A stretch of 64,000 nt of DNA, taken from positions 62,001-126,000 of the forward strand of contig JAPOSZ010000031.1 of the NCBI GenBank assembly GCA_026709415.1, given 5' to 3'. Below the pieces are notes generated by a model. It had not been told where the DNA came from, did not search any database, and was given only the letters and a program-made list of their open reading frames with translations. Within the stretch, counting starts at the first letter, position 1. Each line of letters begins with the position of its first letter. This document shows positions 27,006 to 36,255 of the stretch, piece by piece. This stretch comes from Flavobacteriaceae bacterium (lineage in GTDB: Bacteria; Bacteroidota; Bacteroidia; Flavobacteriales; Flavobacteriaceae). A program made the translations under genes and the position numbers.

Positions 27006-27746
27006 GTGTTAGGAGAAAACCAAATAGATTTTTTTAAGACCCAAGGTTATTTAGTCCTTCCGAATCTATTGAATCAAGAGGAAGTGCAAGACTATTTGGC
27101 AGTCTACGACTCGATTCTAGATAAAACCACTAAAAATAACTCTCTCAGATCCGACTTATCTGGAAGTCCTAACGGTGATATTGGAAGAGAACGGATCACA
27201 CAAATCATGTTGCCGTCTACTATTGACACTCGATTAAAAAGCCGCGTTTTATATCATAAGACTTTGGTATTGGCTAAAACGCTTTTGGGTAATGATATGG
27301 CTTTTGACTTTGATATGCTGATTAACAAACGACCCAAAACCAATGCGACGACCCCTTGGCATCAAGATGAGGCCTACTGGATTGAAATGCCCGATAAAAG
27401 AGCCATTAGTATTTGGGTCGCATTAGACCATGCCACTAGAGATAATGGATGCCTGTGGTATGTTCCAAAATCTCATTTAAAGCCACTTAGAAAACACATT
27501 CAAAAGGTCAAAAATGGTCCATGGCATTGCCAAGCATCAGAAAATGAAGCCCAAGCCACTCCTCTGAAACCGGGTGATTGCGTGATGCACCAAGGAGGAA
27601 CCATTCATTATAGCCGGGGCAATACCACCACAAATTCTCGAAGAGCTTTTATTTTGAATTATCGTCCGAAATCCATGGTGGCACTGGAACGTTCTCAAGG
27701 CTTTGATCACTCTAGGAAACGAAAAAACCGAAGAGATCCATCATGA
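27006..27746 (+). CDS. Phytanoyl-CoA dioxygenase (PhyH)-family oxygenase
   Basis: A protein of about 246 residues from a GTG start. The PhyH fold is indicated by FFKTQGYLVLPNLL at the N-terminus and the iron ligands in TPWHQDEAYWI (His-x-Asp), with the distal His in MHQGGTIHYSRGN and a following Arg for 2-oxoglutarate. Such enzymes are Fe(II)/2-oxoglutarate-dependent hydroxylases; the substrate here is unknown. It overlaps the next gene by 4 bp (ATGA at 27743), so the two form an operon. It is divergent from the susC/D locus. Confidence 0.88.
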   Translation: MLGENQIDFFKTQGYLVLPNLLNQEEVQDYLAVYDSILDKTTKNNSLRSDLSGSPNGDIGRERITQIMLPSTIDTRLKSRVLYHKTLVLAKTLLGNDMAFDFDMLINKRPKTNATTPWHQDEAYWIEMPDKRAISIWVALDHATRDNGCLWYVPKSHLKPLRKHIQKVKNGPWHCQASENEAQATPLKPGDCVMHQGGTIHYSRGNTTTNSRRAFILNYRPKSMVALERSQGFDHSRKRKNRRDPS

Positions 27747-30700
27747 AACAGAGGTTATGGACAGTAACGATTGTGTTGATTTGTTTGAGTTGTTCAAACA
27801 AAGAACCAACATTATTTAGTCTTCTGAGTCCTTCAAAAACTGGTATCAAGTTTCAAAATCTGCTTCAAGAAAATGAAGCGTTTAACGTCTTAAATTATGG
27901 TTATCTGTATAATGGAGGTGGTGTTGCGGTAGGCGATGTGAATAACGATGGACTCGAAGATATTTACTTTACTGGAAATATGGTGGCCTCAAGATTGTAT
28001 CTCAATCAAGGAAATCTAAACTTCAAAGAAGTGGCAGCCCAAGCAGGAGTAGAAGCTGCTGGCTATTGGAATACAGGTACGGTCATGGTGGATATCAATG
28101 CTGATGGTTGGCTTGATATTTTCGTCTGTCGATCAGCGGCCAAAACAGCTCCATATCGTCAAAATTTATTATTCATCAACAATCAAGATGGGACTTTTAC
28201 CGAAATGGCGGAAGATCTTGGGTTGCTGGATACAGGATATACCACCAATGCATTGTTTTTTGATATGGACAGAGATAATGATCTGGACTTATACTTGCTG
28301 AATCATTCGGTTCAAGAGTATGCGGGTTTTGATCGATTGACCGGAGAATTAAAGAATAAAGTCGACCCTAATTATGGCGATAAACTTTATGAAAATATTG
28401 GGGGATTCTTTTTTGATATCACATTGATATCGGGAATCAAAACTAACGTACTAGGCTTTGGACTGGGGGTGGTATCCGCTGATTTCAATGAAGATGGCTG
28501 GCCAGACATTTATGTTTCCAATGACTATAATGAGGAAGATTATCTCTACATCAATAATCAAGACCGCACATTCACAGAAAGTTTAAGAGATTATATGGAC
28601 TATACTCCTTTGTTCTCCATGGGTTCCGATGTAGCCGACATCAACAATGATGGGTCTATGGATATCGTGGCACTCGACATGTTGCCTGAATCTCAAGAGC
28701 GCCAAAAAATGGTGCTTGGCCCCGATAATTATGAAAAACATAGCCAATTGACCAAGACAGGATTTCATCACCAGTACATGCGCAACATGCTACAAGTGAA
28801 TCAAAGTGGACAATTTTTTTCTGAAGTTGGACAGTTTTCAGGCATATCCAATACCGATTGGTCCTGGGCCGCTTTGGTTTCCGATTTTGATAATGATGGT
28901 TGGAATGATCTGTTTGTAACTAATGGCTATAAAAGAGACTATACCAATATGGATTTTATCAGTTATGCTGTACAACAACGATTAAATCAACAACAAAATA
29001 ATAGTGACATTGAAGTGATGAATCTCATCAATGAGATTCCTTCATCGCTTCAAGAAAACTACATTTATCGACAAGTTCAACCATTACAATTTGAAAAGAT
29101 GAATCGATCTTGGGGATTCGATCATCAAACGCTTTCCAATGGAGCCGTCTATTCTGATTTAGATAATGATGGCGATTTGGACTTGGTGGTCAATAACATC
29201 GAAAAGCCAGCATCTATCTACCGTAACAACAGCGAAAAATTATCCACCAATCATTCGTTATCGATACAACTTCTAGACACAACATCATTAAACAGAGAAG
29301 GTATTGGAGCCCATGTGACGGTTTATAGCGGAGAAAAATCTTTCCATCGATTAAACCAACCCGTTCGAGGATTTCAATCTTCAGTGTCCAGAAAATTGCA
29401 CTTTGGTTTGGGACAGAACGAGGTCATTGATTCCATAACCATTCAATGGCCAGATGGACAATTTCAAAATTTAATGGTTCAAGAGTCGGTATCCAAGCTA
29501 ACCATTGAAAAAGCACAAAATCTAAAATCATCGATCCCATCGGAATCTCATCCGATCATATTTTCGAAATCAGAGGATACGGGATTAGAATCTATCATTC
29601 ATCAGGAAAATGAATTTGTGGATTTCAAGAGAGAACGGCTCCTCCCCTTTTACCTTTCCACCAAAGGACCCCAAATAGCCATAGGGGATATCAATCAGGA
29701 TCAACAAACCGATATCTACCTCGTGGGAGCTAAAGGAACTTCAGGTCAATTGTTGGTTCAAAATTCCGATGGAAAATTCCAACAAAGCGATAATTCCATA
29801 TTCGAACAGGTCGTCGAAAAGGAACAAACGGCGGCTTTGTTTTTTGATGCAGATGGCGATGGTGATGCAGATCTTTATACGGTGAGTGGAGGCAATGAAA
29901 ATCAAGGAGAACTGTTACAAGATCGAATGTATATCAATCAGAATGGGCAGTTGGTGGATGCCTCAAATGACTTACCACCAAAAAATCTATCGGGGTCCTG
30001 TGTGATTTCATCCGATATAGACCATGATGGGGATTTGGATCTGTTTGTGGGCACTTTTGGAATACCTGGTCAATACCCTTTATCCCATCAAAGTCAGTTA
30101 TTGATCAATGACGGTAATGGATTGTTTGAGTTGGAAAACCATAGAGTGCCTCAACAAAATCAATTGGGGAAAGTGAGTGACGCCGTATTTTACGATGTCG
30201 ATCAAAATGGATTCGATGATTTAATTGTGGTCGGTCATTGGATGAAACCCCAAATTTTACTCAACACCGATGGTGTGTTTTCATGGATGGAAGCTCCTTT
30301 TTTGGAAAATTTGGAGGGTCTTTGGAATTCCATTGAAAAAGCCGATGTCAATAACGATGGACAAATGGATTTCCTATTAGGCAATTTAGGATTAAATAGT
30401 CAGTTGAAATCACCCGTCAAGCTGTTTTATAAAGATTTTGATAACAATGGAGCCCTTGATCCCATTCTTTGTGTCTATGAAAATGAACGGTGGGTTCCCT
30501 TTATCTCCAAAGATGATATACAAAGTCAAATTGCCAGTTTGAAGTCCAAATACGTTTCCTACGCCTCCTATGCTGATCAGTCGATGAATGATATCTTTTC
30601 AGAATCTGAATTATCCGATGCCCAAGAATTGGATATCAACGAGCTTTCATCAGGGATTCTCTTGTCAAACAAAGGTTCAGGATATGCTTTTGTCCCTTAC

Positions 30701-31039
30701 CCCAAAGAGGCTCAGTTATCGCCCATTTATGCCCAACTACCCATAGATTTCAATGAAGATGGACACACTGATTTAATCACTGGCGGAAACCTTTTTGGAA
30801 CAAGAGTCAAATTGGGGCGATTTGCTTCTTCAAAAGGAGAACTGTTTGAAGGAGATGGAACGGGGCAATTCAAGCCGGTTGGTTACTCAAAAAGTGGTCT
30901 CTTTAACCGAGGTGAAATACGCGACATGAAGTTGATAAGAATTCGAAACCAATGGTATCTCATCGTGGCTCGAAATAATACCAACCTCAACGTCTTTTCT
31001 CTTGATTCTCCGATATCGGATGGAGCTCTCCTCTTTTGA
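27743..31039 (+). CDS. CRTAC1-like lipoprotein with FG-GAP/VCBS repeats and ASPIC/UnbV domain
   Basis: A 1,098-residue exported protein. The signal peptide has a lipobox (VLICLSC). Calcium-binding FG-GAP/VCBS repeats then recur through the length: DVNNDGLEDIYFTG, DINADGWLDIFV, DFNEDGWPDIYVSN, DSDLDNDGDLDLVVNN and others. An ASPIC/UnbV domain lies near residues 515-585 (GIGAHVTVYSG, then LHFGLGQNEVID), and a second propeller-like set of repeats follows. Such proteins are common in Bacteroidota beside SusC/SusD loci and probably bind glycans or peptides at the surface. It is coupled to the PhyH gene by a 4-bp overlap. Confidence 0.9.
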   Translation: MKQRLWTVTIVLICLSCSNKEPTLFSLLSPSKTGIKFQNLLQENEAFNVLNYGYLYNGGGVAVGDVNNDGLEDIYFTGNMVASRLYLNQGNLNFKEVAAQAGVEAAGYWNTGTVMVDINADGWLDIFVCRSAAKTAPYRQNLLFINNQDGTFTEMAEDLGLLDTGYTTNALFFDMDRDNDLDLYLLNHSVQEYAGFDRLTGELKNKVDPNYGDKLYENIGGFFFDITLISGIKTNVLGFGLGVVSADFNEDGWPDIYVSNDYNEEDYLYINNQDRTFTESLRDYMDYTPLFSMGSDVADINNDGSMDIVALDMLPESQERQKMVLGPDNYEKHSQLTKTGFHHQYMRNMLQVNQSGQFFSEVGQFSGISNTDWSWAALVSDFDNDGWNDLFVTNGYKRDYTNMDFISYAVQQRLNQQQNNSDIEVMNLINEIPSSLQENYIYRQVQPLQFEKMNRSWGFDHQTLSNGAVYSDLDNDGDLDLVVNNIEKPASIYRNNSEKLSTNHSLSIQLLDTTSLNREGIGAHVTVYSGEKSFHRLNQPVRGFQSSVSRKLHFGLGQNEVIDSITIQWPDGQFQNLMVQESVSKLTIEKAQNLKSSIPSESHPIIFSKSEDTGLESIIHQENEFVDFKRERLLPFYLSTKGPQIAIGDINQDQQTDIYLVGAKGTSGQLLVQNSDGKFQQSDNSIFEQVVEKEQTAALFFDADGDGDADLYTVSGGNENQGELLQDRMYINQNGQLVDASNDLPPKNLSGSCVISSDIDHDGDLDLFVGTFGIPGQYPLSHQSQLLINDGNGLFELENHRVPQQNQLGKVSDAVFYDVDQNGFDDLIVVGHWMKPQILLNTDGVFSWMEAPFLENLEGLWNSIEKADVNNDGQMDFLLGNLGLNSQLKSPVKLFYKDFDNNGALDPILCVYENERWVPFISKDDIQSQIASLKSKYVSYASYADQSMNDIFSESELSDAQELDINELSSGILLSNKGSGYAFVPYPKEAQLSPIYAQLPIDFNEDGHTDLITGGNLFGTRVKLGRFASSKGELFEGDGTGQFKPVGYSKSGLFNRGEIRDMKLIRIRNQWYLIVARNNTNLNVFSLDSPISDGALLF

Positions 31040-31136
31040 CAATTCCTGTTTTGGTATGGCATCCATTCACTGAAGGCTTATTCTAACTCCTTCAACGATG
31101 AATTCTGGTGGCTCATCATATAATTAGCCTGAAACT

Positions 31137-32321
31137 TTGAAGAAACATTACGACTACATCATATGTGGTGCGGGATTATCTGGATTGATGCTCGGAAGAA
31201 GCATCATTCGAGACAAGGCCTTGTCCCAAAAGGGGATATTAATTATTGATAAAGAAGAAAAAACGAAAAATGATCGGACTTGGTGCTTTTGGGAAAATGT
31301 TGGTTTTGACGATCATGATATCGTATCCAAAAAATGGAGCCTAGGCTTGTATGTGTCGAAACAGTTTCAAAAAACTATCAACTTTAGGCTAGAAGATTAT
31401 TCTTATAAGATGATCCGGTCTGAAGATTTCTATCGAAAATTTAAAGGGGAACTTTTAGCCCATCCCAATGTTCGATGGTTAACGTCCCCAATAACTCAAA
31501 TAAAGGAAAGGTCCAAGTCCGTTGAAGTTTATACACCAAAACAAATCTATTCCTCTGAATTGGTTTTTTCGAGCATTGTCGATAACACCTATTTAGACAA
31601 TCTAAAAAAGCATCCGTTTTTATTACAGCATTTTGTAGGATGGTATGTGAAAACAGAAAAAGCCTGTTTTGACGATCAAAAAATGACCTTCATGGATTTT
31701 TCAGTCAATCAAAAAGGCCATACACGCTTTATGTATGTTTTACCTATCAACCGCAAAAAAGCCTTGATTGAGTATACCCTTTTTTCAAAAGAATGGTTGC
31801 CTGAGAAGCAATATACCAAAGAGATTGAACAATATCTTGCAAAACTAAACTCAGGCCCTTATCAGGTCTTGGAAATCGAAAAAAAGGCCATTCCAATGAC
31901 TACTTTTCCATTTCACAAAAACAATGGAAAAAGATTAATTCATATCGGTATCGCAGGAGGTTGGACCAAACCGAGCACCGGCTTTACTTTTTATAGAACA
32001 TTGAAGTTGAGCGAAATGATTGTAAAAAGTTTAAAGTCTAGAAAACCTCTACCACGGAAACCTAATAACAATCGATTTTTATTTTATGACAAGATGCTAT
32101 TAAAAGTGTTAGAAAAACACAATGATAAAGGACACATCATTTTCGATGAATTGTTTCAAAAAAATAATCCTTTGATCATTTTAAAGTTTTTATCCGAAGA
32201 AACGACTTTAATTCAAGAATTAAAAATATTAGCATCTTTTCGTTTTAAAACGAAAGTCCTTTTTTTGAGAGCCCTATGGAATGAATCATTATCAATTTTC
32301 ACGTTTGGCCAACCACGATAA
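31137..32321 (+). CDS. Lycopene beta-cyclase-like protein (carotenoid biosynthesis)
   Basis: A 394-residue flavoprotein of the lycopene cyclase family. It has an FAD-binding Rossmann motif near the N-terminus (DYIICGAGLSGLMLGRSI), the family motif DRTWCFWE and the C-terminal GIAGGWTKPSTGFTFYRT. It should cyclise lycopene ends to beta-ionone rings. The start is TTG at 31137, the only codon that leaves the Rossmann motif at the correct distance. Its last 30 bp overlap the convergent polyprenyl synthetase gene. The rest of the carotenoid pathway is not in the window. Confidence 0.88.
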   Translation: MKKHYDYIICGAGLSGLMLGRSIIRDKALSQKGILIIDKEEKTKNDRTWCFWENVGFDDHDIVSKKWSLGLYVSKQFQKTINFRLEDYSYKMIRSEDFYRKFKGELLAHPNVRWLTSPITQIKERSKSVEVYTPKQIYSSELVFSSIVDNTYLDNLKKHPFLLQHFVGWYVKTEKACFDDQKMTFMDFSVNQKGHTRFMYVLPINRKKALIEYTLFSKEWLPEKQYTKEIEQYLAKLNSGPYQVLEIEKKAIPMTTFPFHKNNGKRLIHIGIAGGWTKPSTGFTFYRTLKLSEMIVKSLKSRKPLPRKPNNNRFLFYDKMLLKVLEKHNDKGHIIFDELFQKNNPLIILKFLSEETTLIQELKILASFRFKTKVLFLRALWNESLSIFTFGQPR

Positions 32322-33284
32322 CAACTCTGTTAGTTTTTGCTTTTGCAATTTGGGGAATCCGATTTTGTTGATTTGGGTATTGAAAGTCTCCAAATCAGTT
32401 TCGATGAGTTTCTTAGTTGCTATATCAGCTTTTGTTACATGAAATAATTCCATGACTTTTTCAACCAAGATCTCCTCATTCAGTTGATGTTTGGTGCCAT
32501 ATAAAGACAATAATTCATTTTTTTGAGATTGCGTTCCGAGCTTCATGGCTTGAGTAAATAAAATGGTTTTTTTTCTTTGTCGAATATCTCCTCCGGTGAC
32601 TTTGCCAAAGTTTTGGGTATTCCCAAAGATGTCTAAATAATCATCTTGTATCTGAAAAATTTTTCCCAATAAAAGGCCTAGTTCAAATATTTCATGGCCT
32701 TTGTTTTTTAAATCTTCTGAAACCAACGCCCCGAATTGGAAGCTACAACCAAAAAGATAAGCCGTTTTTTTAGTGATCATATCCAAATATTGATTGATAT
32801 TGACTTCCGATCGACATTCGAATTCAATGTCTAAATATTGTCCATCACAAACCGTTTTGGCCACAGAATTCAATAAATCGTACATTTTGGCACGCGTTTC
32901 TGGTCGATAACGACGCAATTGTTGATAAGCCATGACCAACAAGGCATCTCCGGCTAAAATGGCCGTATTTCGGTTCCATTTTTTAAAAACAGTAGCTTGC
33001 CCTCTTCTCAAAGTCGATTGATCCATGAAATCATCATGAATCAAAGTGAAATTATGAAATAGCTCCACCGTTAGGGCAGCATCTAACGCCTTGGCGTATC
33101 CAAACTCGGGGGAATCTGCTATTAAAAGAACAAATAATGGTCGAATTCGTTTGCCCCCGCTTTGAACTGTATAGGCGATCGGGATTTCGAGCCCTTCTGG
33201 ATTTTTGATAAACTCTTGTTGCTGTATGTATGATTCGAATGAATCAAAATAAGCGTTTAAAAATGTGGGGAGTACTTTTTTCAA
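32292..33284 (-). CDS. Polyprenyl (geranylgeranyl) diphosphate synthase
   Basis: A 330-residue trans-isoprenyl diphosphate synthase. SGGKRIRPLFV, the first Asp-rich motif LIHDDFMD (about residue 90) and the second IFQIQDDYLD (about residue 213) bind the Mg-diphosphate substrates. Chain length cannot be read with certainty; the short first motif and the neighbouring lycopene cyclase favour geranylgeranyl diphosphate for carotenoids. It is convergent with, and overlaps, the cyclase by 30 bp, an unusual antisense arrangement that could give mutual interference. Confidence 0.92.
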   Translation of the reverse strand: MKKVLPTFLNAYFDSFESYIQQQEFIKNPEGLEIPIAYTVQSGGKRIRPLFVLLIADSPEFGYAKALDAALTVELFHNFTLIHDDFMDQSTLRRGQATVFKKWNRNTAILAGDALLVMAYQQLRRYRPETRAKMYDLLNSVAKTVCDGQYLDIEFECRSEVNINQYLDMITKKTAYLFGCSFQFGALVSEDLKNKGHEIFELGLLLGKIFQIQDDYLDIFGNTQNFGKVTGGDIRQRKKTILFTQAMKLGTQSQKNELLSLYGTKHQLNEEILVEKVMELFHVTKADIATKKLIETDLETFNTQINKIGFPKLQKQKLTELLSWLAKREN

Positions 33285-33306
33285 TCTTTAACACTCATCT
33301 TAACAT

Positions 33307-33390
33307 TCAAAACGACATGACCACGGCGTAGATGGCCACGACCAAAAAGCATAAGGTCAAAAAAAAACTGCTCGAAAGGGGGCTGTTCAT
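33307..33390 (-). CDS. 27-residue single-span membrane peptide
   Basis: From ATG 33390 a 28-codon frame reads MNSPLSSSFFLTLCFLVVAI, then YAVVMSF and stop. Residues 8-27 form one hydrophobic helix. It ends 22 bp before the polyprenyl synthase start on the same strand. Tiny membrane proteins are common in Bacteroidota but often left unannotated. No homology is claimed; the support is the composition, the start codon and the position. Confidence 0.35.
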   Translation of the reverse strand: MNSPLSSSFFLTLCFLVVAIYAVVMSF

Positions 33391-33532
33391 TCCAGTGAAA
33401 CATCAGACATCAAAGTTGTTGGCCATTAATTGTATGTGGAAGCCTAGTTTCAACAAGGGTTTCATTTTCTATAATTGACAGAGTTCGTTTTTCATGACTC
33501 CAAAACATCGTCATGGTGGCTAATGAACCTCT

Positions 33533-35878
33533 TCACAACCATTTAAAATCCCACGAAATCGATGGTAATAAAATGGGGAAAAGGCCGGCTTCTTCAGGAG
33601 TCAACACCCCATTAAAACCCTCGTTGAAAAAAAGAAAATATGGATTCTCCCGGCCCAATAAGTTGAAAACAGAAAAATTCCAACTAGACCGTGGATTCCG
33701 TGAAAAATTCAAGTTTAAATCAATCCGATGGTAATTGGATAGTCGATATGAATTACGTTCGGTATAATAGGTTTGATTTTGGTTGTTTACTTGATCGATT
33801 AAAAAAGTATAAGGTTTCCCCGTATTCAGAACATTGACAACTGAAAAAGTCCAATTTTCATGGAGTTTCAAACTCATCAAGACAGATAAATTATGTCGGA
33901 CATCATTGTTTGTAGGATACCATCTAAAATCATTAACCCCCTCTATTTTATTTTCTGTAACGCTGAATGTATAACTAATCCACCCAGTTAACGCATCTCT
34001 TAGTTTTTCAATGGAAAGTTCAATCCCATAACTTCTCCCTTTTCCACTCAATACATCCAATTCTATATTTTGTCTTTGTAATATCTCGGTTGGATCTAAT
34101 AAATCAGTGACCTGATCTAAGGTTTTATAATAAGACCCTGTTGTTAGCTTGAAAGGACTTTTGGAAGGATTTTCCGTTTGAAATTCGATGGCCAATAAGT
34201 CCACTTTTAGTGGTTCTAAATGGAGACCACTTGGCAACCATGAAATGGTTGGTGTATATTCAGAAAGTCCAGCCAACGAGTGAATGTACTGAACCATTCG
34301 ATCATAAGAAAATCGAAGGTTGCTATTTTCAGAAAATGAAACATCAAGGGTGATGCGTGGTTCCAGATTCAAATATGATTGAACGACTTCTCCTGATTCA
34401 AACCTCTTTAAAACTGCTTTTTTAGTGTCTTGATCCATTGTGCTAACAGTAGTTTCACCCAATTGACTAAAACTCGAAATTCGAGCTCCTAATTGTCCTT
34501 TGACCGAACTGGAAAAATTTTTTGACCAGGAAGCATACCCATAAAAGTCGAAAGCAAAAGAGGAATCTCTTATAATATCTTCTTCAATGGGACTGCTGAA
34601 AACCGTTTTTCCTGGTGAAAAAGTGAAATACTTGATTCCTAATCCAAAATCAATTTGAGATTGGATAAGATAGTAACTGAAGTCCGTTTTTAGACTGATA
34701 TCTTCGATGCTTGTATCGTATTCCCAATCATCAGCGACTCTGAATCCAAAGGAATAATGGCTATAATTCAAAGTTGTATTGGAAAACAACTTATTGTTGA
34801 ATAAATGATTCCAACGAATTGTTCCCGTAGTGTTTCCCCAATTATTTCCTAAATCCTCCCCATTAATCAAAATATCACGGCCAAAATAACTTGAAACATA
34901 GAGTGTGTTTTTCTCATTCAAGGTAAAATTCATTTTAGCATTCACATCGTAGAAATAGAGATCATCATCATCTTCAAGACCTCCTAAAGCCCGGGCGATT
35001 AAATCAGCATACGATCGACGTGCACTAATGATGAAGGAAGACTGATTTTTTTTAATTGGTGCTTCATAGGCGATTCGAGATGAAATGAGGCCAATTCCGC
35101 CATAGAGTTCTGGTTCTTGCTTATTTCCTTCTTTCATTTGGATATCGACAATGGAGGAGCCTCTTCCTCCATATCGAGGGGGAATCCCTCCCTTATAGAG
35201 AGTCAACTCTTTAACCGCATCCGAATTGATGGTTGAAAATAATCCAATGAGATGGTATGGATTGAACAATGTGGCCTCATCCAATTGTATCAAATTTTGA
35301 TCAAAAGACCCGCCACGGACATTAAACCCAATATTTCCCTCATTATTGGAATGGATTCCCGAGAGAAGATGGATGGTTTTAAAAACATCTTTTTCTCCCA
35401 ATAGAACTGGTAGGTTGGCTACTAAACTAGGTCGTATATTGATACTTCCCACAGCTGTGTTGAGCAAACCTTCCGTTTCATTGGCTTGAAGAATGACTTC
35501 TTCCAAAATGGCCGATTGTAGCTTTATTCTAAAAGTAACGGTTTGATCTTTAAAGTCTGAAATCCAATAACGAATCGTTTCATATCCCAAGTAACTCACC
35601 TCAATGGCTAATGAGTCTACTGATATATCTCGTATCTCTAATGAAAAATAACCGTATTGATTTGTCAAAACGCCATACGGCGTCTTTTCAGCTAAAACGG
35701 TTGCTCCACTCAAAGTTTCCAAAGTTTGGTCATCTAAAACTCTTCCATCGATCACCAATCTGTTTTGACTGAAACAAACTCCTTGACAGACCAAGATTAG
35801 AAAAATGAGGAATTGATACGCCACGACACGAATTCCTTTGGAATATTGCTTGGAAACGTTTTTTTGTGATTGCTTCAT
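33533..35878 (-). CDS. TonB-dependent receptor with CarboxypepD_reg-like domain
   Basis: A 781-residue outer-membrane receptor: an N-terminal membrane-spanning signal (YQFLIFLILVCQGVCFSQ), a CarboxypepD_reg-like domain (IDGRVLDDQTLETLSGATVL), a plug with GFNVRGGSFDQNLIQLDEAT and LYKGGIPPRYGGRGSSIVDI, and a barrel ending ISWDFKWL. There is no SusD partner, so it belongs to the stand-alone class of Bacteroidota receptors. Its substrate is unknown, and I see no riboswitch or regulatory site upstream. Confidence 0.88.
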   Translation of the reverse strand: MKQSQKNVSKQYSKGIRVVAYQFLIFLILVCQGVCFSQNRLVIDGRVLDDQTLETLSGATVLAEKTPYGVLTNQYGYFSLEIRDISVDSLAIEVSYLGYETIRYWISDFKDQTVTFRIKLQSAILEEVILQANETEGLLNTAVGSINIRPSLVANLPVLLGEKDVFKTIHLLSGIHSNNEGNIGFNVRGGSFDQNLIQLDEATLFNPYHLIGLFSTINSDAVKELTLYKGGIPPRYGGRGSSIVDIQMKEGNKQEPELYGGIGLISSRIAYEAPIKKNQSSFIISARRSYADLIARALGGLEDDDDLYFYDVNAKMNFTLNEKNTLYVSSYFGRDILINGEDLGNNWGNTTGTIRWNHLFNNKLFSNTTLNYSHYSFGFRVADDWEYDTSIEDISLKTDFSYYLIQSQIDFGLGIKYFTFSPGKTVFSSPIEEDIIRDSSFAFDFYGYASWSKNFSSSVKGQLGARISSFSQLGETTVSTMDQDTKKAVLKRFESGEVVQSYLNLEPRITLDVSFSENSNLRFSYDRMVQYIHSLAGLSEYTPTISWLPSGLHLEPLKVDLLAIEFQTENPSKSPFKLTTGSYYKTLDQVTDLLDPTEILQRQNIELDVLSGKGRSYGIELSIEKLRDALTGWISYTFSVTENKIEGVNDFRWYPTNNDVRHNLSVLMSLKLHENWTFSVVNVLNTGKPYTFLIDQVNNQNQTYYTERNSYRLSNYHRIDLNLNFSRNPRSSWNFSVFNLLGRENPYFLFFNEGFNGVLTPEEAGLFPILLPSISWDFKWL

Positions 35879-36124
35879 CGTGGGCTAAATGAGAGAGCTT
35901 GTAGGTAACACAAACTTAAAAAAACCCCAACTACTTGCCTTCTCTCATTTCATCTATGATAAAAATATCATCTTAATGGAAGTTTGTCTCTTGATTTTTC
36001 AAATCTCTGATAAGCAGTGTATTACGCATTTTTAAAAGCTTTTGACACTACATTTTTGCCATTTCTTCTGAGTCAAAGCAACTCTATGAGTCTTTTACAT
36101 CATGATTCGCGGTTACTGTTTTTT

Positions 36125-36145
36125 GGGGATTATATACTTCAGTAA
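36125..36145 (+). repeat. 21-bp repeat, left arm (candidate AbiEi operator)
   Basis: It starts GGGGATTATATACTTCAG. Its exact reverse complement lies at 38212-38232, just after the toxin gene. A partial inverted copy is also at 36201-36217, so two inverted half-sites lie upstream of the antitoxin gene, as in AbiEi-autoregulated promoters. Confidence 0.7.
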
Positions 36146-36200
36146 CCAATACCCCCTACACTTCCCTTAGATTTTATCATAGCGTATCTCGTTTTCTTTA

Positions 36201-36217
36201 GGTATATAATTCCCGTT
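36201..36217 (-). repeat. Partial inverted copy of the 21-bp repeat
   Basis: GGTATATAATTCCCG is close to the reverse complement of the start of the 36125 repeat. It lies 39 bp before the abiEi ATG and overlaps a TATAAT-like sequence, so binding there could block transcription. Confidence 0.5.
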
Positions 36218-36255
36218 CATTATTTTTGTTATATGAACTAATAATTCATCATGTC

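Larger units (their letters stand above)
35879..36255. other. Divergent intergenic region with the AbiE operator candidates
   Basis: No gene is visible. It holds the 21-bp repeat at 36125-36145 and its degenerate inverted partner at 36201-36217, described separately. Both lie upstream of abiEi. Confidence 0.5.
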
